Positions 23,901 to 33,777 of a DNA stretch of 64,000 nucleotides are shown piece by piece. Position 1 is the first letter of the stretch; every line of letters starts with the position of its first letter. This DNA comes from Ditylenchus dipsaci. Lineage: Eukaryota; Nematoda; Chromadorea; Rhabditida; Anguinidae. The DNA lies in contig SADC01001291.1 in NCBI GenBank assembly GCA_004194705.1, positions 372,001 through 436,000 of the forward strand, given 5' to 3'. The notes beneath the pieces were generated by a model. It had not been told where the DNA came from. It saw only the letters and a program-made list of their open reading frames with translations, and did no database searches. The translations under genes were made by a program, and so were the position numbers.

Positions 23901-26480
23901 TTAATCAGCAAGGAACACGCAGTCCGGCAAGCAACATCAAGCGGAAAGCAAGTTTATAGCCATGCAAGTGCGGCAGCAGCTCGGCGGTAAAGAAGTTAAA
24001 TACAGTCGGGCTACTTATTTAAATGGGGTACAAACACCCCCCTCCCCAAAGGTCAATTTTTCATATTGTACTACTTTGATTTTTGACTCAAAATTAACTT
24101 TTATTGTAACATCCAAAAGTAAAGCAGAGATAAATAATAAGCGCAAACATATTTTTTTCATCAATTTGTGGCCAAAATTGAAACATTACATCATTTCCCA
24201 CATACTTATTTTTCGGCAGAGTCCCTAGTTATGTTAAAATAAGAGTGCTATGGCAGTTCCATGATGTTTTTTGTGCCTAAAATTGAATTCCTAACACGTG
24301 CTTGCAATTAATTTTGTCTCTACTTTAGTTTTTTTAGATGTTGCAAGGGTCAAAAAGATTAAACTAGTGAAAATGAAAAATTGACCTTGGAGGGGGGGGC
24401 AACTAAATAAGTATTACAGTCGGCTATCGTTATAAAGGCATCCAGGACTTTTTTTTTGGTTTGGTTGGTCGAAAATACAGATACCAAGAAAAATATACAT
24501 ACAGATACCAAGCTGATTCCTACGAATAAAAGGTATCCGACTTTGACTTTGGTCCGACTTTGAAAAATATAGCCGTTAGCTTTTGATATAATTTTGGTTA
24601 AATTACGAATATTTAAAATTTTTTAAAGAATGCTAAAAAGCACCGTAAAGAAGACTCCCTGTATAAATCGTAGCAGAGTAAAAGAGTAAATGTCTGGAGC
24701 AAAGGCAGAGGCGCAACCTGCCACTCCCATACTGCTCATGCTCAATAACAGAACTAATCTCCGTCCTTTTCTACGATTTTTTGAATTATTATTTTTTAAA
24801 TCAGGCAAAAACAAGGTACCTGTCCGATAAAAGAGGTAAAAAAGTGCTTCCGACCACTACTCCAAACAGAAAAGCTGAAGTGGTGTACTCAACCAAAGCT
24901 GCCTTGCTTCCACTCAATCCAAACTGAATGTTGTAAAATAAATATTTTTGCTTTAGGGTCTGAAAGTAAAGTGTCCAATGAAACGAGGGTAATATTTTAA
25001 ATAACGATTGATTGAAATTGCTTAAAGAGGCATGCCCACGCTAATAAGAGGTGGTGCACGGAATTCTAAATTTTTTCCCTAATCATTGAACTTCTGTACG
25101 AATTTTCCAACTTGGTTTTTAACAAAACAAGGTCTAGAGCTCAATTTTAGGTATAGTTTTGTTAGAAACCAAGTTGATAAATCCGTATGGAAGTTCAATT
25201 ATTAGGGAATTTTTTTAAATTCCTGGGCGCCACCTCTTATTAGCGTAGGCATGGCCCTTTGAAAATTTGTTCGTAGAAATTTTCACGCGGCAAATTCCTT
25301 ACCTAAATAAAAAGTTTCAAAAATTCCGCAAAATTTCACAAATCTTCTTGAAATTTCGAATTTCGATACCCGTATTACGATGCAAAAATGACTTCACTTC
25401 TTTGGTTTTCTGAAAAGGATAGTGTCAAAGAGTATCATGAAACTAAAATTTTTTGTCTGATGCCTCAAAACTTTTGCGTATTTGTGAGTTTATTTCTGGA
25501 CTTTCACGTAAAAATGCAAAAAATTTCTATCTAGGCTAGGTCCTCCAAAAAATGTTATAGAAAAGGTTGAAATACTCTCCGACCCCGAAATAACCCCCTT
25601 TTCTGCCTCAAAAGACTCTTTTACTGCTCCGAAATTAAAAAAGCCTTTGTTTTTGGTGATTTTCTAGTCAATTCACTTTTTTAAACCATCTTGTAGCTGT
25701 GAATCTCAGCTTACTAGTTTTTACTTGACCAAATGAAGTTTTTAAAAGCTGCAAGGATTGGTCTTTGAATGGACCGAATTTTGAAAAAGTTTGCTTTATT
25801 TAAAAACTTTTTTCCCCAACTTTTTAAAGCTTTTTAAGTCAGCTATTGGCTTGTTAGAAAGATGAGATCCAGAGCTACAAGATAATTGTAAAAAAAACAA
25901 AAAATGGGTGAAATGATCGCCGAGAAAAGGGTTTTTCAAATTTGGGGTAGGCAAAGTGCTTTTTGGGGCAAAAAAGGTACCATTTCAGGGTCGAAAAGAA
26001 TTACAACCTATAGAAAATGTGGCAGCATATTGAACTTTAGATGACCTCACCTCTTTGGCTATAGTGCCATGAGTGGCGACACAATTACTAGTGGAATTGG
26101 TTGATGAGGTGTGTGACACACAGGTGGATGCAGTAGTGTCATCCCCACCCATGATAAAAGCACTTACCTGTAACGATATTGGTGGTATTACATATTAGAA
26201 TAGAAAACAAAAACAACCATCATAGGCATGGCAGACAATCCCCAGACAAGTGCCATGCTTATCCAAACACTCCACAAGTATACATTCCTTGTCCCTGAAA
26301 CAGTTAGCATAGTCAAAAACAGACTAGTGACCAAAGATCACCCCAACGTGAGAGCACTTGGTCAGGGCTTGTTAGTCTCTCGGTTTCCACCATTAAATTA
26401 GTCTCGGATTGTTTGGTGGTAGAAGGGAGCGCATCACCCAGATGAGAACTGCTACTGCTGCTTGATTTCTTGAGATTCAT
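11959..26480 (-). CDS. SLC22-type organic ion transporter (MFS)
   Basis: Plasma-membrane major-facilitator carrier, family SLC22 (organic cation/anion/carnitine), substrate unknown. Fourteen exons: 26342-26480, 26218-26294, 26051-26167, 24820-24950, 24644-24770, 23071-23270, 21075-21208, 20898-20958, 20790-20852, 15418-15489, 12487-12560, 12306-12440, 12213-12259 and 11959-12162. All phases agree and give 526 codons. Landmarks: TM1 NVYLWSVWISMALVWGLSAM; a short Asn-rich extracellular loop; the loop 2-3 motif LLSDRKGRR; NWILAYECIPMRLRS; IPESFHYLVSQGEVNKVEQW (family PESPRWL site); TFVYYGLSL; LNFALMGLIEIPSYLI; NRIGRR; GKFAISSAFTSLFVYASEVF; PTVVRN; ARVGGAFAPTV; and LLLPETSNREL near the end. Several introns are 40-60 bases; the others reach kilobases because mobile elements landed there. 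No frame break was found. Confidence 0.93.
12652..13815. mobile_element. CCGTATTT-ended TA element (1.16 kb)
   Basis: Ends TACCGTATTTCCTCTAATAG and the exact inverse, flanked by TA. Words such as GGGGGCTTATATTAGAGG are repeated near both ends. Smaller relatives lie at 32379-32568 and 51901-52058. The interior (12850-13620) has no recognisable transposase. It sits in the intron between transporter exons 10 and 11. Confidence 0.8.
14169..15291. mobile_element. Foldback element B (core 1, CCGCAAAATAC arrays, 9-bp TSD)
   Basis: Target duplication GTTTCCTTG at 14160-14168 and 15292-15300. Inverted ends are GGATGGTACTTTTTTCTGCC and its near-perfect inverse. Each arm runs in order: a CCCGCAAATTAC array, a GTAGCCCTGCGTTTCTAG motif (14275-14318 and inverted 15142-15180), a second array of TTCTCACCGCAAAAT words, then core 1 (palindrome centre near 14760). 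No coding frame. The 9-bp duplication is the size made by Mutator-like transposases. Confidence 0.88.
15705..15815. repeat. GTGAAAGT word array
   Basis: Tandem and inverted copies of GTGAAAGTTGAAAG and TTCCAACAAGTG words. An inverted relative lies at 19548-19622. It probably forms one arm of a large or broken foldback in the transporter intron. Confidence 0.55.
15890..16212. repeat. Foldback core 2, copy 1
   Basis: A 320-base imperfect palindrome bounded by CCAAGTGGTCGTCCACTTGG and its inverse. It contains CTGTTTTCTGGACTAATTCG and GTAAAATGCCG halves on both arms. Other copies: 48650-48966, 60320-60640 and a half copy at 53430-53610, each with different neighbouring word arrays. Confidence 0.75.
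16841..17578. mobile_element. Foldback element D with TTTCGTAAGAGCGAA arrays
   Basis: 8-bp duplication GCATAAAG at 16833-16840 and 17579-17586. Ends GGCTGTACGAACTTTCGTAA and inverse. Arms are arrays of TTTCGTAAGAAA and TTTCGTAAGAGCG words (16855-16970 and 17462-17575). The unrelated middle contains a tRNA-like segment. Confidence 0.88.
17276..17342 (+). repeat. tRNA-like segment inside element D
   Basis: Contains GTGCAGTAGGTAAGC, resembling an A box, and GTGGTTCGATTCCACC, a perfect T-arm with a 7-base loop and B box. No acceptor stem pairs, so it is more likely a SINE head or tRNA fossil than a working gene. Confidence 0.45.
18240..18536. repeat. GTGTGGACCAATT array and core 3 repeat
   Basis: From 18242 to 18330 the word GTGTGGATCAATTC is repeated about five times; its complement forms the array at 60186-60275. 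From 18330 the core 3 repeat follows (CCAGGTGGATATCCAC). Confidence 0.6.
18537..19295. mobile_element. Foldback F1 with ATCCGCGGAT words
   Basis: Inverted ends CAGGGTTGATAGTAACAATC and GATTGTTACTACCACCCC. Next to both ends lie arrays of ATCCGCGGAT, a perfect palindrome. The end sequence is hAT-like, but I could not find a clear duplication. No coding frame. Confidence 0.7.
19548..20163. mobile_element. Foldback with paired GTAGCTCTG motif
   Basis: Array of CAAGTGTTGGAACACTTTC words at 19548-19622. Long inverted arms follow: AAAGTTAAGTAACTGGCC at about 19660 and its inverse at about 20140. They carry motif copies at 19791-19832 and, inverted, 19980-20023. An adjoining hAT-like insertion begins at 20164. 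Confidence 0.65.
20164..20553. mobile_element. hAT-type MITE, GGTATTAATACC words
   Basis: 8-bp duplication ATATTAAC at 20156-20163 and 20554-20561. Ends TAGAGCTGGCCAATGG and inverse of TAAGATTGGGCGAAAT. Subterminal arrays of GGTATTAATACCGG, self-complementary. 390 bp, no coding frame. It lies in the transporter intron just 3' of exon 9. Confidence 0.87.
21272..22501. mobile_element. Foldback F2 with ATCCGCGGAT words
   Basis: Inverted ends CAGCCCCCGTAGCAACAACG and CGTTGTTGCTACGGGGCTG. Arrays of AAATCCGCGGAT lie at 21300-21470 and 22375-22490. The interior 21770-22065 repeats GGTCAACTTT-type words, and one GCGCATCTC-type unit is visible at about 21660-21750. It shares its palindromic word with F1 but not its ends. 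Confidence 0.75.
23416..23902. mobile_element. Foldback, GGTACTTCTTCGGCTGAC ends
   Basis: Left arm GTACTTCTTCGGCTGACATC with ACCTTCAATTTTTGC, and exact inverted copies at about 23865-23902. Words around GAGGTCAAC are repeated in the middle. Intronic, no frame. Confidence 0.65.
23998..24425. mobile_element. Foldback with CTCCCCAAAGGTCAATTTTT arms
   Basis: Left arm AATACAGTCGGGCTACTTA through AAGGTCAATTTTTCAT; the inverse occurs at about 24335-24425 ending TAAGTATTACAGTCGG. AT-rich centre without coding capacity. Confidence 0.65.
25028..25258. mobile_element. Palindromic MITE, GGCATGCCCACGCTAATAAG
   Basis: Arms of about 110 bases: left GGCATGCCCACGCTAATAAG, right its inverse at 25232-25258 with two mismatches. 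It can fold into one hairpin. Intronic. Confidence 0.75.
25570..26010. mobile_element. Foldback with TACTCTCCGACCCCGAAA ends
   Basis: Left GGTTGAAATACTCTCCGACC with CTTTTCTGCCTC words, and inverted matches at about 25920-26010 (AGGGTCGAAAAGAATTACAA). It carries inverted copies of the GTAGCTGTGAATCTCAG motif at 25686-25730 and 25848-25885. Its ends resemble the foldback at 27830. Confidence 0.65.
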
Positions 26481-26599
26481 ACTTAGCAGTAGCTTATTAG
26501 GTGAAGGATTTGTTTAGAACTAATTATTGCTTAATTTGCGCCATTTCTGCAAAAATAGAGCAAATTAGTGAAAGTAATTGCTTTCCCCCGCCTCCCGTA

Positions 26600-27240
26600 A
26601 TAACGCGCCACTTTAAAGGGGGCATGTTGCGTGGGATATTTAACCATTGTTGTTTTCTTTTCTTCGCCGCATTTTTTTATTGATAATGGCTCATCTGTTA
26701 ATACATTACTTGGATAATTTTTTACGCAGAATCCGAAAATATTATCATAATCCAAAAATATTCATTGAAAAATCTCACGAAAGACGTAAAAATTGACCGA
26801 AACATTCATACCGTATTTCCCTCACGTACCTTTTTAGGATTCTTGTGTCATGGCTTTTCGTCATGGTTTTTGCTTTTTAGATAGTTATTAGGCAATATAC
26901 CACTTAAAATGTAGCTTGCTGTCTTAGCTACCGTTCAGTGGTGAGTTGGTAGTAGCTGTCACGAAAAAGCAGCCAAAAACACAGTGACAAAACATGATTT
27001 TGAATAGAAAAAGGATATGCGGGGGAAATACAGTACCAATGTTTCAGTTAATTTTCATGTTTCCCATAAGATTTTTCAGAAAATATTTTGATTATGATAA
27101 CATTTTCGCATTCTGCTTTAAAAGTTGGCCAAGTAATGTATTAACAGATGAGCCAATCAATCGAAAAATATGGTTAAGAAAAGAAAACAAAGAAATTAAA
27201 AAACCCCACGCAACATGCACCCCCCTCTTTAAACAGGTCC
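26600..27240. mobile_element. Foldback upstream of the transporter
   Basis: Left arm TTTAAAGGGGGCATGTTGCG at about 26611 and AATACATTACTTGG; inverse arms at about 27130-27236 ending CACCCCCCTCTTTAAA. It starts within 150 bases of the transporter ATG, so it occupies the likely promoter region. Confidence 0.7.
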
Positions 27241-27344
27241 CTCGAGAGACGTTATAACAGTGTTCGACTCCATCTAAGTGATGTCGAATTTGAACAAGCC
27301 AAAGCCATAAAAAATCGACATTTTTAAGAGGGGGGGGGGGAATT

Positions 27345-27400
27345 TCTATACGCATCTCCTAAGTCACAGGTTTGATTACCACTGGGTGAAACCTTATTTT
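27345..27400 (+). repeat. tRNA-derived SINE-like repeat, copy 2
   Basis: TATACGCATCTCCTAAGTCA followed by CAGGTTTGATTACCACTG matches the minus-strand segments near 3600 and 52950 and includes the B-box-like GGTTTGATTACC. Confidence 0.5.
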
Positions 27401-27829
27401 TATATGCTTTAATTTACAAGTTTGGTGTCAAAATGACCCTGAAACTCTTGGCTATCCAATAAGTATTATGGAATTATACATTATAGACAGCCCGTCCTTT
27501 TCACTGCACTTTAGGGTTATTTTTAGGTGATTCGGCACATTTAGGCTTAGGTTTCAGGCAAGGGTAGGCCAGCATGTGTTAAGACAGACTCAACATGTTT
27601 TCCGAACTACGAAAAAGTTAGAAAACATGTTTGACCTAGGCTGGCCTAGGCTTGACCAACAAAACTCATAAAAAAGATACTTATTCTTAACCATAGCTAA
27701 AGCTCTCACTTTCAAATGCTGAAATTGTTGAGTTGAAAAAAAAACCGTCAAAATAAAATTCATTAAATCTTTTTTTCAAGAGACTGACTGAACTGAACGG
27801 AATTAAAAAGGGTTGTTATTCTTTCGGAC

Positions 27830-28435
27830 CCGAAAAATTCTCCTTTTCTGCATAAAACTACTCTTTTCCTGCAGATTTTTCAACTTTGCGTCAACATTTA
27901 CTTTTCCTGCATAAAATAACTCTATTTCTGCATAAAATTCAATGGCTTTCACTGTTTCTCTTTCGTTGAATGTTGATTTTAGGTTCCTTCGAATTTCATC
28001 CAAGGCTTATCAGAACCATGGGTAAGCCTTGGAATGATATTGTAAGAATGAACCTTGAGCCAACATTGAGTTATTATTGGGTACATTTTTCTGAAAATTT
28101 TGAAAAAAAATGTCTCCCCAAAAAATGTCCCTAAATTTTTAGTTTCATTCAACATTTAGGCAAGATTTTTACAATGTTGTCCAAGGATCACCAATGGTTC
28201 TGATGAACCTTGGGTGAAACTCAAAGGAACCTAAAATTAACCTGCCATGAACCTTGCAGCAACCTTGTTCAAAGGTCGAAAAAAGAAACAGTGAAAAGAG
28301 GCATTTTGTGCAGGAAAAGAGAAATTTTATGCAGGAAAGTAAATCTTATGCAGGAAAAGTAAATTTTTATGCGAAGTTGAAAATTATGCAGGAAAAGAGT
28401 AGTTATATGCAGAAAATGAGATTTTTTAGGTTCTA
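27830..28435. mobile_element. Foldback G with TGCAGGAAAAGTAAA arrays
   Basis: Arrays of the word TTTTCCTGCATAAAA at 27840-27945 and of TTTATGCAGGAAAAG at 28300-28415 form inverted arms around a middle with two further inverted CAACCTTG / GGTTC segments. No coding frame. Confidence 0.75.
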
Positions 28436-28946
28436 AAAGCATTTAAACCAGTAAAAAAAGCTCAAAAATGCGTGACAATTGATTTTTTTCAGTGTAACAG
28501 GTATCAAAGCTTGAGTATAAGTGAAAATTTTTTGACATCCAAAACTTATCACCGGGTTTGGGTATTTTTCGTATAACATCCGAAAATAAAAAATTTGACT
28601 AGCAGTGGTTACTAAAAAGCACTAGGAGATCACACTTGTGTTTTCAGCATCAAACAAGTTTTTATAATGAAAAACTTGATAACTGAAACGTAAAACGATT
28701 GACTAGACGGCAAGAGAATATATTTGATTGCCAATTAAAAAACTGCACAGCGAGAACTTACTTGTTCAAAAAAATACCACAGAGTCTATTGAAAAAATAG
28801 GCACTTGAGAAAAATGTTCATCTCACATTACATACCGCCCCATTTTCGCCTTGGTCTCTTCTGTTGTTTTTGTTATGATTTTTTGGACTTAGGGTTAGCC
28901 GGCGTATATTAGGGCAAACTCGTTTTATAATAACAGTAATAAGCAC

Positions 28947-29143
28947 TTAAAGGACCATGGTCTTTGCGCGCAGCGGCGTTTGCAAAATTTGAATTGGCGG
29001 GGACACTTCTCTTTCGTCTATAAGTGTACTCTTTCAAGTTGTTTCGAATGACTCAAAGAGTACAGCATTAGACGAAAGAGAAGTGTCCCCCGCCAATTCA
29101 AATTTTGCACATGCCACTGCGCCCAAAAACCATGGTCCTTTAA
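28947..29143. mobile_element. Palindromic MITE W1
   Basis: Ends TTAAAGGACCATGGT and inverse. Arms include GGACACTTCTCTTTCGTCTA and match over about 90 bases. A second copy split by a LINE lies at 30414-31324. Confidence 0.8.
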
Positions 29144-30413
29144 GTAGTAATGTGGAAGTAGCAAGAATAAAGATGTTAAAAATTGCAAGTGAAAATGATT
29201 GTCAAAAAGTTATTAAAATTTTTTGAAACCCCATTGCTAGACATAGTGACCGCGTAGCACCATACCTAAAACCATACTATTTTTAGAAAAAAGCTGAAAT
29301 TAGTAATGGTTTGGCCCTGAGTCTAAGCCTAAAAGTTATTGGGAGGGGGGAGTGGTTTATGTTTCAGTAGCAAAAATGAATAAATATTTTTCAAAAAAAT
29401 ATATAAAAAGAGAAATATAAAACATAGAGTATGGTTTGATAAATAGAGTAAATATACACGACACATAAAAACTTAAATAATTCGAGTGGTCTATGAGTTG
29501 CCAAGCAGATCTGCTTTTTTTGTTGCACCACAATCACCACAAATTACTTCTATTACTAGTAGTGATGGCCAAGCTGAAGAACAGCAGTAATGTTAGACAC
29601 ACACACCATTATCATCAAGTTGGACCAACAACCTTTTACCCCAAATATATTTGTTTTTGCAGTAGTAGACAGCAGCAGCCGCAACAATGACTATGACAGT
29701 GACATTTTGTTAAAAAAACAAATTCTCTAGTCAACTCATCAAATTGTTTTGGGTAAATATAATTAAAAAAAACTGTATTGCAGCTACAAAAAACATCCTC
29801 ATCATTTCACATTTTACTTAAAAAGCATTATAAAAATTTAACAATGCAAGTTTTCGCAAAAGGTTTTCTCATTTTTCAATTATTTTGCATGGAGGATTAG
29901 CAAATATAATTAAGTTACATACGATAGCTCTAAATAATCCAAAGCAGAAAGTTGATACAAAGGATGGAAGCCCGCGGGAGATTTTAAAAATTATGGCTTA
30001 AGCTGATCCTCGTTGTGGTTTGAACGAATTTGGGGGACGGCTGCTCTGCTCAATCACCAAGATACAGTATTTTCTCTAATATAATCAGTAAAAAAATTAA
30101 ATTTGAAGCACTGCACCACGAAAAACCACAAAAGGGACTGCCGCAATACAAGGGAAAGTTATTTAGCGGTCAAGCAAAGTAAGCAAAAAAAGGTAGACCC
30201 AGTTTTATGTGCTGAACACGTCTGTACCGTTCATTTTGCCAAAAAAAAGTTTTTTTGAGCCAATAGACAGCTTATTTATAAAAAGAAGCAAAAATGAACA
30301 AGATTTTTTTAAATCGTGAGCCATGCTGACGCCGAGTTTTTCATGGGGTGTCCCCCGTGAAAAACAACTGTATTGGTCCCCCTGTTGCTGTTTTTTGTGT
30401 TTTTCGCTTATGC
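29144..30413. other. Gene-poor stretch
   Basis: AT-rich DNA with scattered low-complexity tracts. A short His-rich open frame at 29493-29690 has no family resemblance. No element ends were identified here. Confidence 0.35.
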
Positions 30414-31324
30414 TTAAAGGACCATGGTTTTTGCGCGCAGCGGCATGTGCAAAATTTAAATTGGCGGGGGACACTTCTCTTTCGTCTAATGCTGTACTCT
30501 TTTGGGTCATTCGTGGGTATTTTAAAGCGTTTTAAATCCTACGTGTTCTTAAAACGGACAACATTAAAACTTAGTGCTTTGCTTACAAAAGTTATGTGAG
30601 ACCCCTGATTGAATACGCGACAGAAGTGTGGAACCCGATGTTGAAATGTGAAATTTTGAAAATTGAGCGAATACAGAAGTATTTCACGAAGGCAGTTCTG
30701 AAAAAAATTAGAGTTAAATATGTTAACTATGAGCGAAGACTAAAGCTTTTTAATCTACACACCCTCGAATTTCGGCGTAAAATTACGTATTTAACAATGG
30801 CTTTTAAAATTCTTACTAATAAAACCTCGCTAGATCCTTTGCAATTCTTTCTTTTATCCCTCCGATCAAATTGCAGAAAGCACAACTACCAATTCAGAAA
30901 TAAGGCAAAAAATTTTACCACCGAAAAGTCATTTGTTAACAGAGTTACTAAAGACTGGAATGAGTAAAACAAAGAGACAGTTAATTCTAAAACAGCTAAA
31001 ATTTTTAAAAGGAAACTTATCGAGCTATTTGAAAGACAAGCAAAACAAAAGCAAAAATGATGGCTATAAAATTTATGTTTCTTTTACTTTTAAAACATTT
31101 TTTGTATAAATAAAATTTTTGTATATTTGATTTGTGTATGCATTGTGATACCGAGTGGCCCATTGTTAGTGTCGCTAGCGACCTTCTGGGCATAATTAGT
31201 TAAATAAATAAATACCTATAAATTCGTTACGACTCGAAAGAGTACATTGATAGACCAAAGAGAAGTGTCCCCGCCAATTCAAATTTTGTACATGCCACTG
31301 CGCGCTAAAACCATGGTCCTTTAA
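30414..31324. mobile_element. Palindromic MITE W2, split by a LINE fragment
   Basis: Left half 30414-30512 and right half about 31240-31324 match the two halves of W1 (28947-29143). The LINE piece lies in the loop between them. Confidence 0.75.
30530..31212 (+). pseudogene. Non-LTR retrotransposon, 3' end of reverse transcriptase
   Basis: An open stretch (30596-30967) reads RPLIEYATEVWNP, then IERIQKYFTKAVLKK, YERRLKLFNLHTLEFRRK and MAFKILTNKTSLDP. This is the typical C-terminal end after the RT palm in jockey/CR1-like LINEs. The 3' end is an AATAAATAAATA tail at 31200-31212, as such elements have. The 5' part, with the catalytic YADD, is absent, so this is a 5'-truncated dead copy. It landed in the loop of MITE W2. 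Confidence 0.85.
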
Positions 31325-31925
31325 AGGAGGAGACTACTTCCTTAGGGCTTATTCGACATTTTTATTTTTAAAAATTTAAACGTCATTTTGACTTGTAACA
31401 CAGCAAATTTCGTACAACATAATTTGAATCATGTTTTATACTATTAAAGTATCTCCAAAGACTAAAATATCTCCAAAATCACCTCAGTTGTATGTAATTT
31501 ATCCCACCAAATAAATTATTTACCCCATAAATTTTAACATTTTACTCCCTAAAATTTTCAATCTCTACTTTTATATTTTTTAATTTTTTAATTAGCGTTT
31601 AGCTTCCAGATCTCTGCGTTCCATCGAGCTATTAACTCATGTAATACCATTTCATAAAGTTGTATAGAAAAGTCTCTGAATAGACCGAATTTCCGGAAAA
31701 ATGTGCTCTACTCAAAGACTTTCTCTACAACTTCATAAAATAGTATTACATGAGCTGACTGAGCTAATTTTGGAGAGATTTTAGTTTTTGGAGGTTTTTT
31801 ATGATAACAAAACATAATTTAACTCATGTTATACAGAATTTTCTTAGTCTTATTTCAAAAACATGCTTAAATGTTTAAAAATAAGAATGTCGAATAACCC
31901 CTAAGGAAGTAGTCTCCTCCTTTAA
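31322..31925. mobile_element. Foldback V, GGAGGAGACTACTTCCTTAG ends
   Basis: Left GGAGGAGACTACTTCCTTAG, right exact inverse at 31901-31924. Inner inverted segments include CATAAAGTTGTATAGAAA. It abuts MITE W2. Outside it, 31926-32040 is an inverted relative of 27540-27660 (CATGTT and AGGGTAGGC words). Confidence 0.7.
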
Positions 31926-32378
31926 GCGCATGTTAGGAATGGCTCAAATGTGTTCCTCGAACTTCGAAAACAGTGGGATAAACATGTTTGAGTTTGTCCT
32001 AACAAACGCTTGCCTACCCTTACCTAAGCCTAATTTACCAAAACCAGCTTGGGGACCAGAGCAAAAAAAATTTTGGTAAAAGATTTTTATTTTGTGAAAT
32101 GATTAAAAGGTGAAAATAAACACTTTTTAAGCCTTCAGTGGAAAATTTTTGGGCCTGTTTCGGTTTGGGGGACACACATTTTTGTCCCTAATTTTTTAAT
32201 TTTTTTCTGGTTAATTATGGTAATCATGAAAGTTTTAATAGTCTAACAAGTAATGTTGATCATTAAGGTGATTATAGTCACCTTGATCACGATGGTCGAC
32301 TTAATAATCAACCTGAAAAAAATTTGAGCCAAAAATGTGTGTCCTCCCAAACCGAAACAGGTCCAATTTTTTTTAAAA

Positions 32379-32568
32379 TACCGTATTCTCTCTAATAGAC
32401 GGTCCTCTCTATTTGAAGGGTCCTCTCTATTAGACGGGTCCCCTACGAGACCAAAACTAGTGGGGGGAGGGTAAACCATGTTTTATTGCATTTTTAATAT
32501 GAAGTCAAAAATATTTTTGGATGTTGAAAAATAGACGCGTCGATCCCTCTATTAGAGAGAATACGGTA
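32379..32568. mobile_element. CCGTATTC-ended TA MITE
   Basis: TA-flanked ends CCGTATTCTCTCTAATAGAC and inverse. 190 bp, with repeats of TCCTCTCTATT. Same family as 12652-13815 and 51901-52058. Confidence 0.8.
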
Positions 32569-32612
32569 AATTAAGAGGAGATCAAAGCAGTTTTTTTCGG
32601 GGACATCCTAAC

Positions 32613-32899
32613 CATGGTGAGAAAAATATACAAATTTGTATAGATATACAAGATATACAAAATCTATACAAAATTTTTCTAATCTTCTCTCGTCTTTTTA
32701 TCATCACTTTTGTCGAAAACCTTTTTCACGGTAAAAAGTAAAGCTGTAGAGCAGGATCTCCTGCACCACTTTACCTTTTACCGTGAAAAAGGTTTTCGAC
32801 AAAAGTGATGATAAAAAGACGAAAGAAGATTAGAAAAATTTTGTATAGATTTTGTATATCTTGTATATCTATACAAATTTGTATATTTTTCTCACCATG
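32613..32899. mobile_element. CATGGTGAG palindromic MITE with 8-bp TSD
   Basis: Duplication ATCCTAAC at 32605-32612 and 32900-32907. Arms of about 130 bases start CATGGTGAGAAAAATATAC and are nearly perfect, folding into one hairpin. A relative with the same ends is at 36188-37067. Confidence 0.88.
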
Positions 32900-32909
32900 A
32901 TCCTAACTT

Positions 32910-33770
32910 ATATAGAGCCATAACTTTTATACTGTCAGAAAGCCCTATTCATTAGCTTTCAAATAGTATGTAAACTGGAAAACACACTGCGCCAATGAGC
33001 GCCAAGCATTAGCCTTCGCAAACCATTCCTTGTACCACATCCTGGGTATCTACACTACAAGCATGGCAAAACCACCTGAGTGCCACTTCCTGAGTAGCTT
33101 TTTTTGTATTTGCGCTTATAAGTGTTTTTGCACGAAATTTTTTTTAATTAAAAACTTTCTGAGTTTTTTAGATAAAAATGTTTCCAAAAAAACTTGTGAA
33201 TATTTTAAGCTGTCTCTGCGAATTCAAAGACAGAAAGATGGTAATGGTCTTTGTAGTTGGCTTTAAAAACAGTTGAATTCTGTGCATTATTGAGCACCTG
33301 TAAATTATCCAATATTCTACAAGAGTCAACTGGATAGCGCCCCATATGATTGTAAGAATTATCGGGTCAACGAGCTGCTGATAAAGCTACCCTTTTCTTA
33401 TCATATTATTTATTGGTCCTCTCTTTGGTTCTAAATCAATTCCCGATGCATCACCGAGTTTTCCTTTGAGGTCTACGCCCACTGCCTTTTTGTGCTGCAC
33501 CAATGAATTTTTCATTCCAAACATTTACCGGCTTTTACTTGTATGTAAATCCTCACTACAATAATTTCCTACTAATACTGTTAAAATAATTCCCGAGAGT
33601 TGGCCGATTTTTATTTTTGTTTGGGTGAGTCTCCCCCCCCCTTCGCCGGCCACTTTAATAATATATTCAGTAGTTGATCATTTTCAAGTAGCTGAGCCAC
33701 CACTTTCATTCGCTGCATTATATTGCGTTTGTGCGTGTCCAGGTGGCCTGGTATGTATGTTTTTGCCAAC
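32910..33770. other. Intergenic, nothing recognised
   Basis: No conserved exon or paired repeat found. An open frame at 33030-33266 has no family resemblance. Confidence 0.35.
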
Positions 33771-33777
33771 TAATTGA

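Noticed and set aside
26332..26342. Transporter exon 1 ending at the donor GTCACT (26331)
   Set aside because: That junction breaks the frame; the donor GTGATC at 26341 gives RWGTRNVYLW in frame with TM1.
29493..29690. His-rich open frame as a gene
   Set aside because: Low complexity and no relation to any family or to neighbouring exons.
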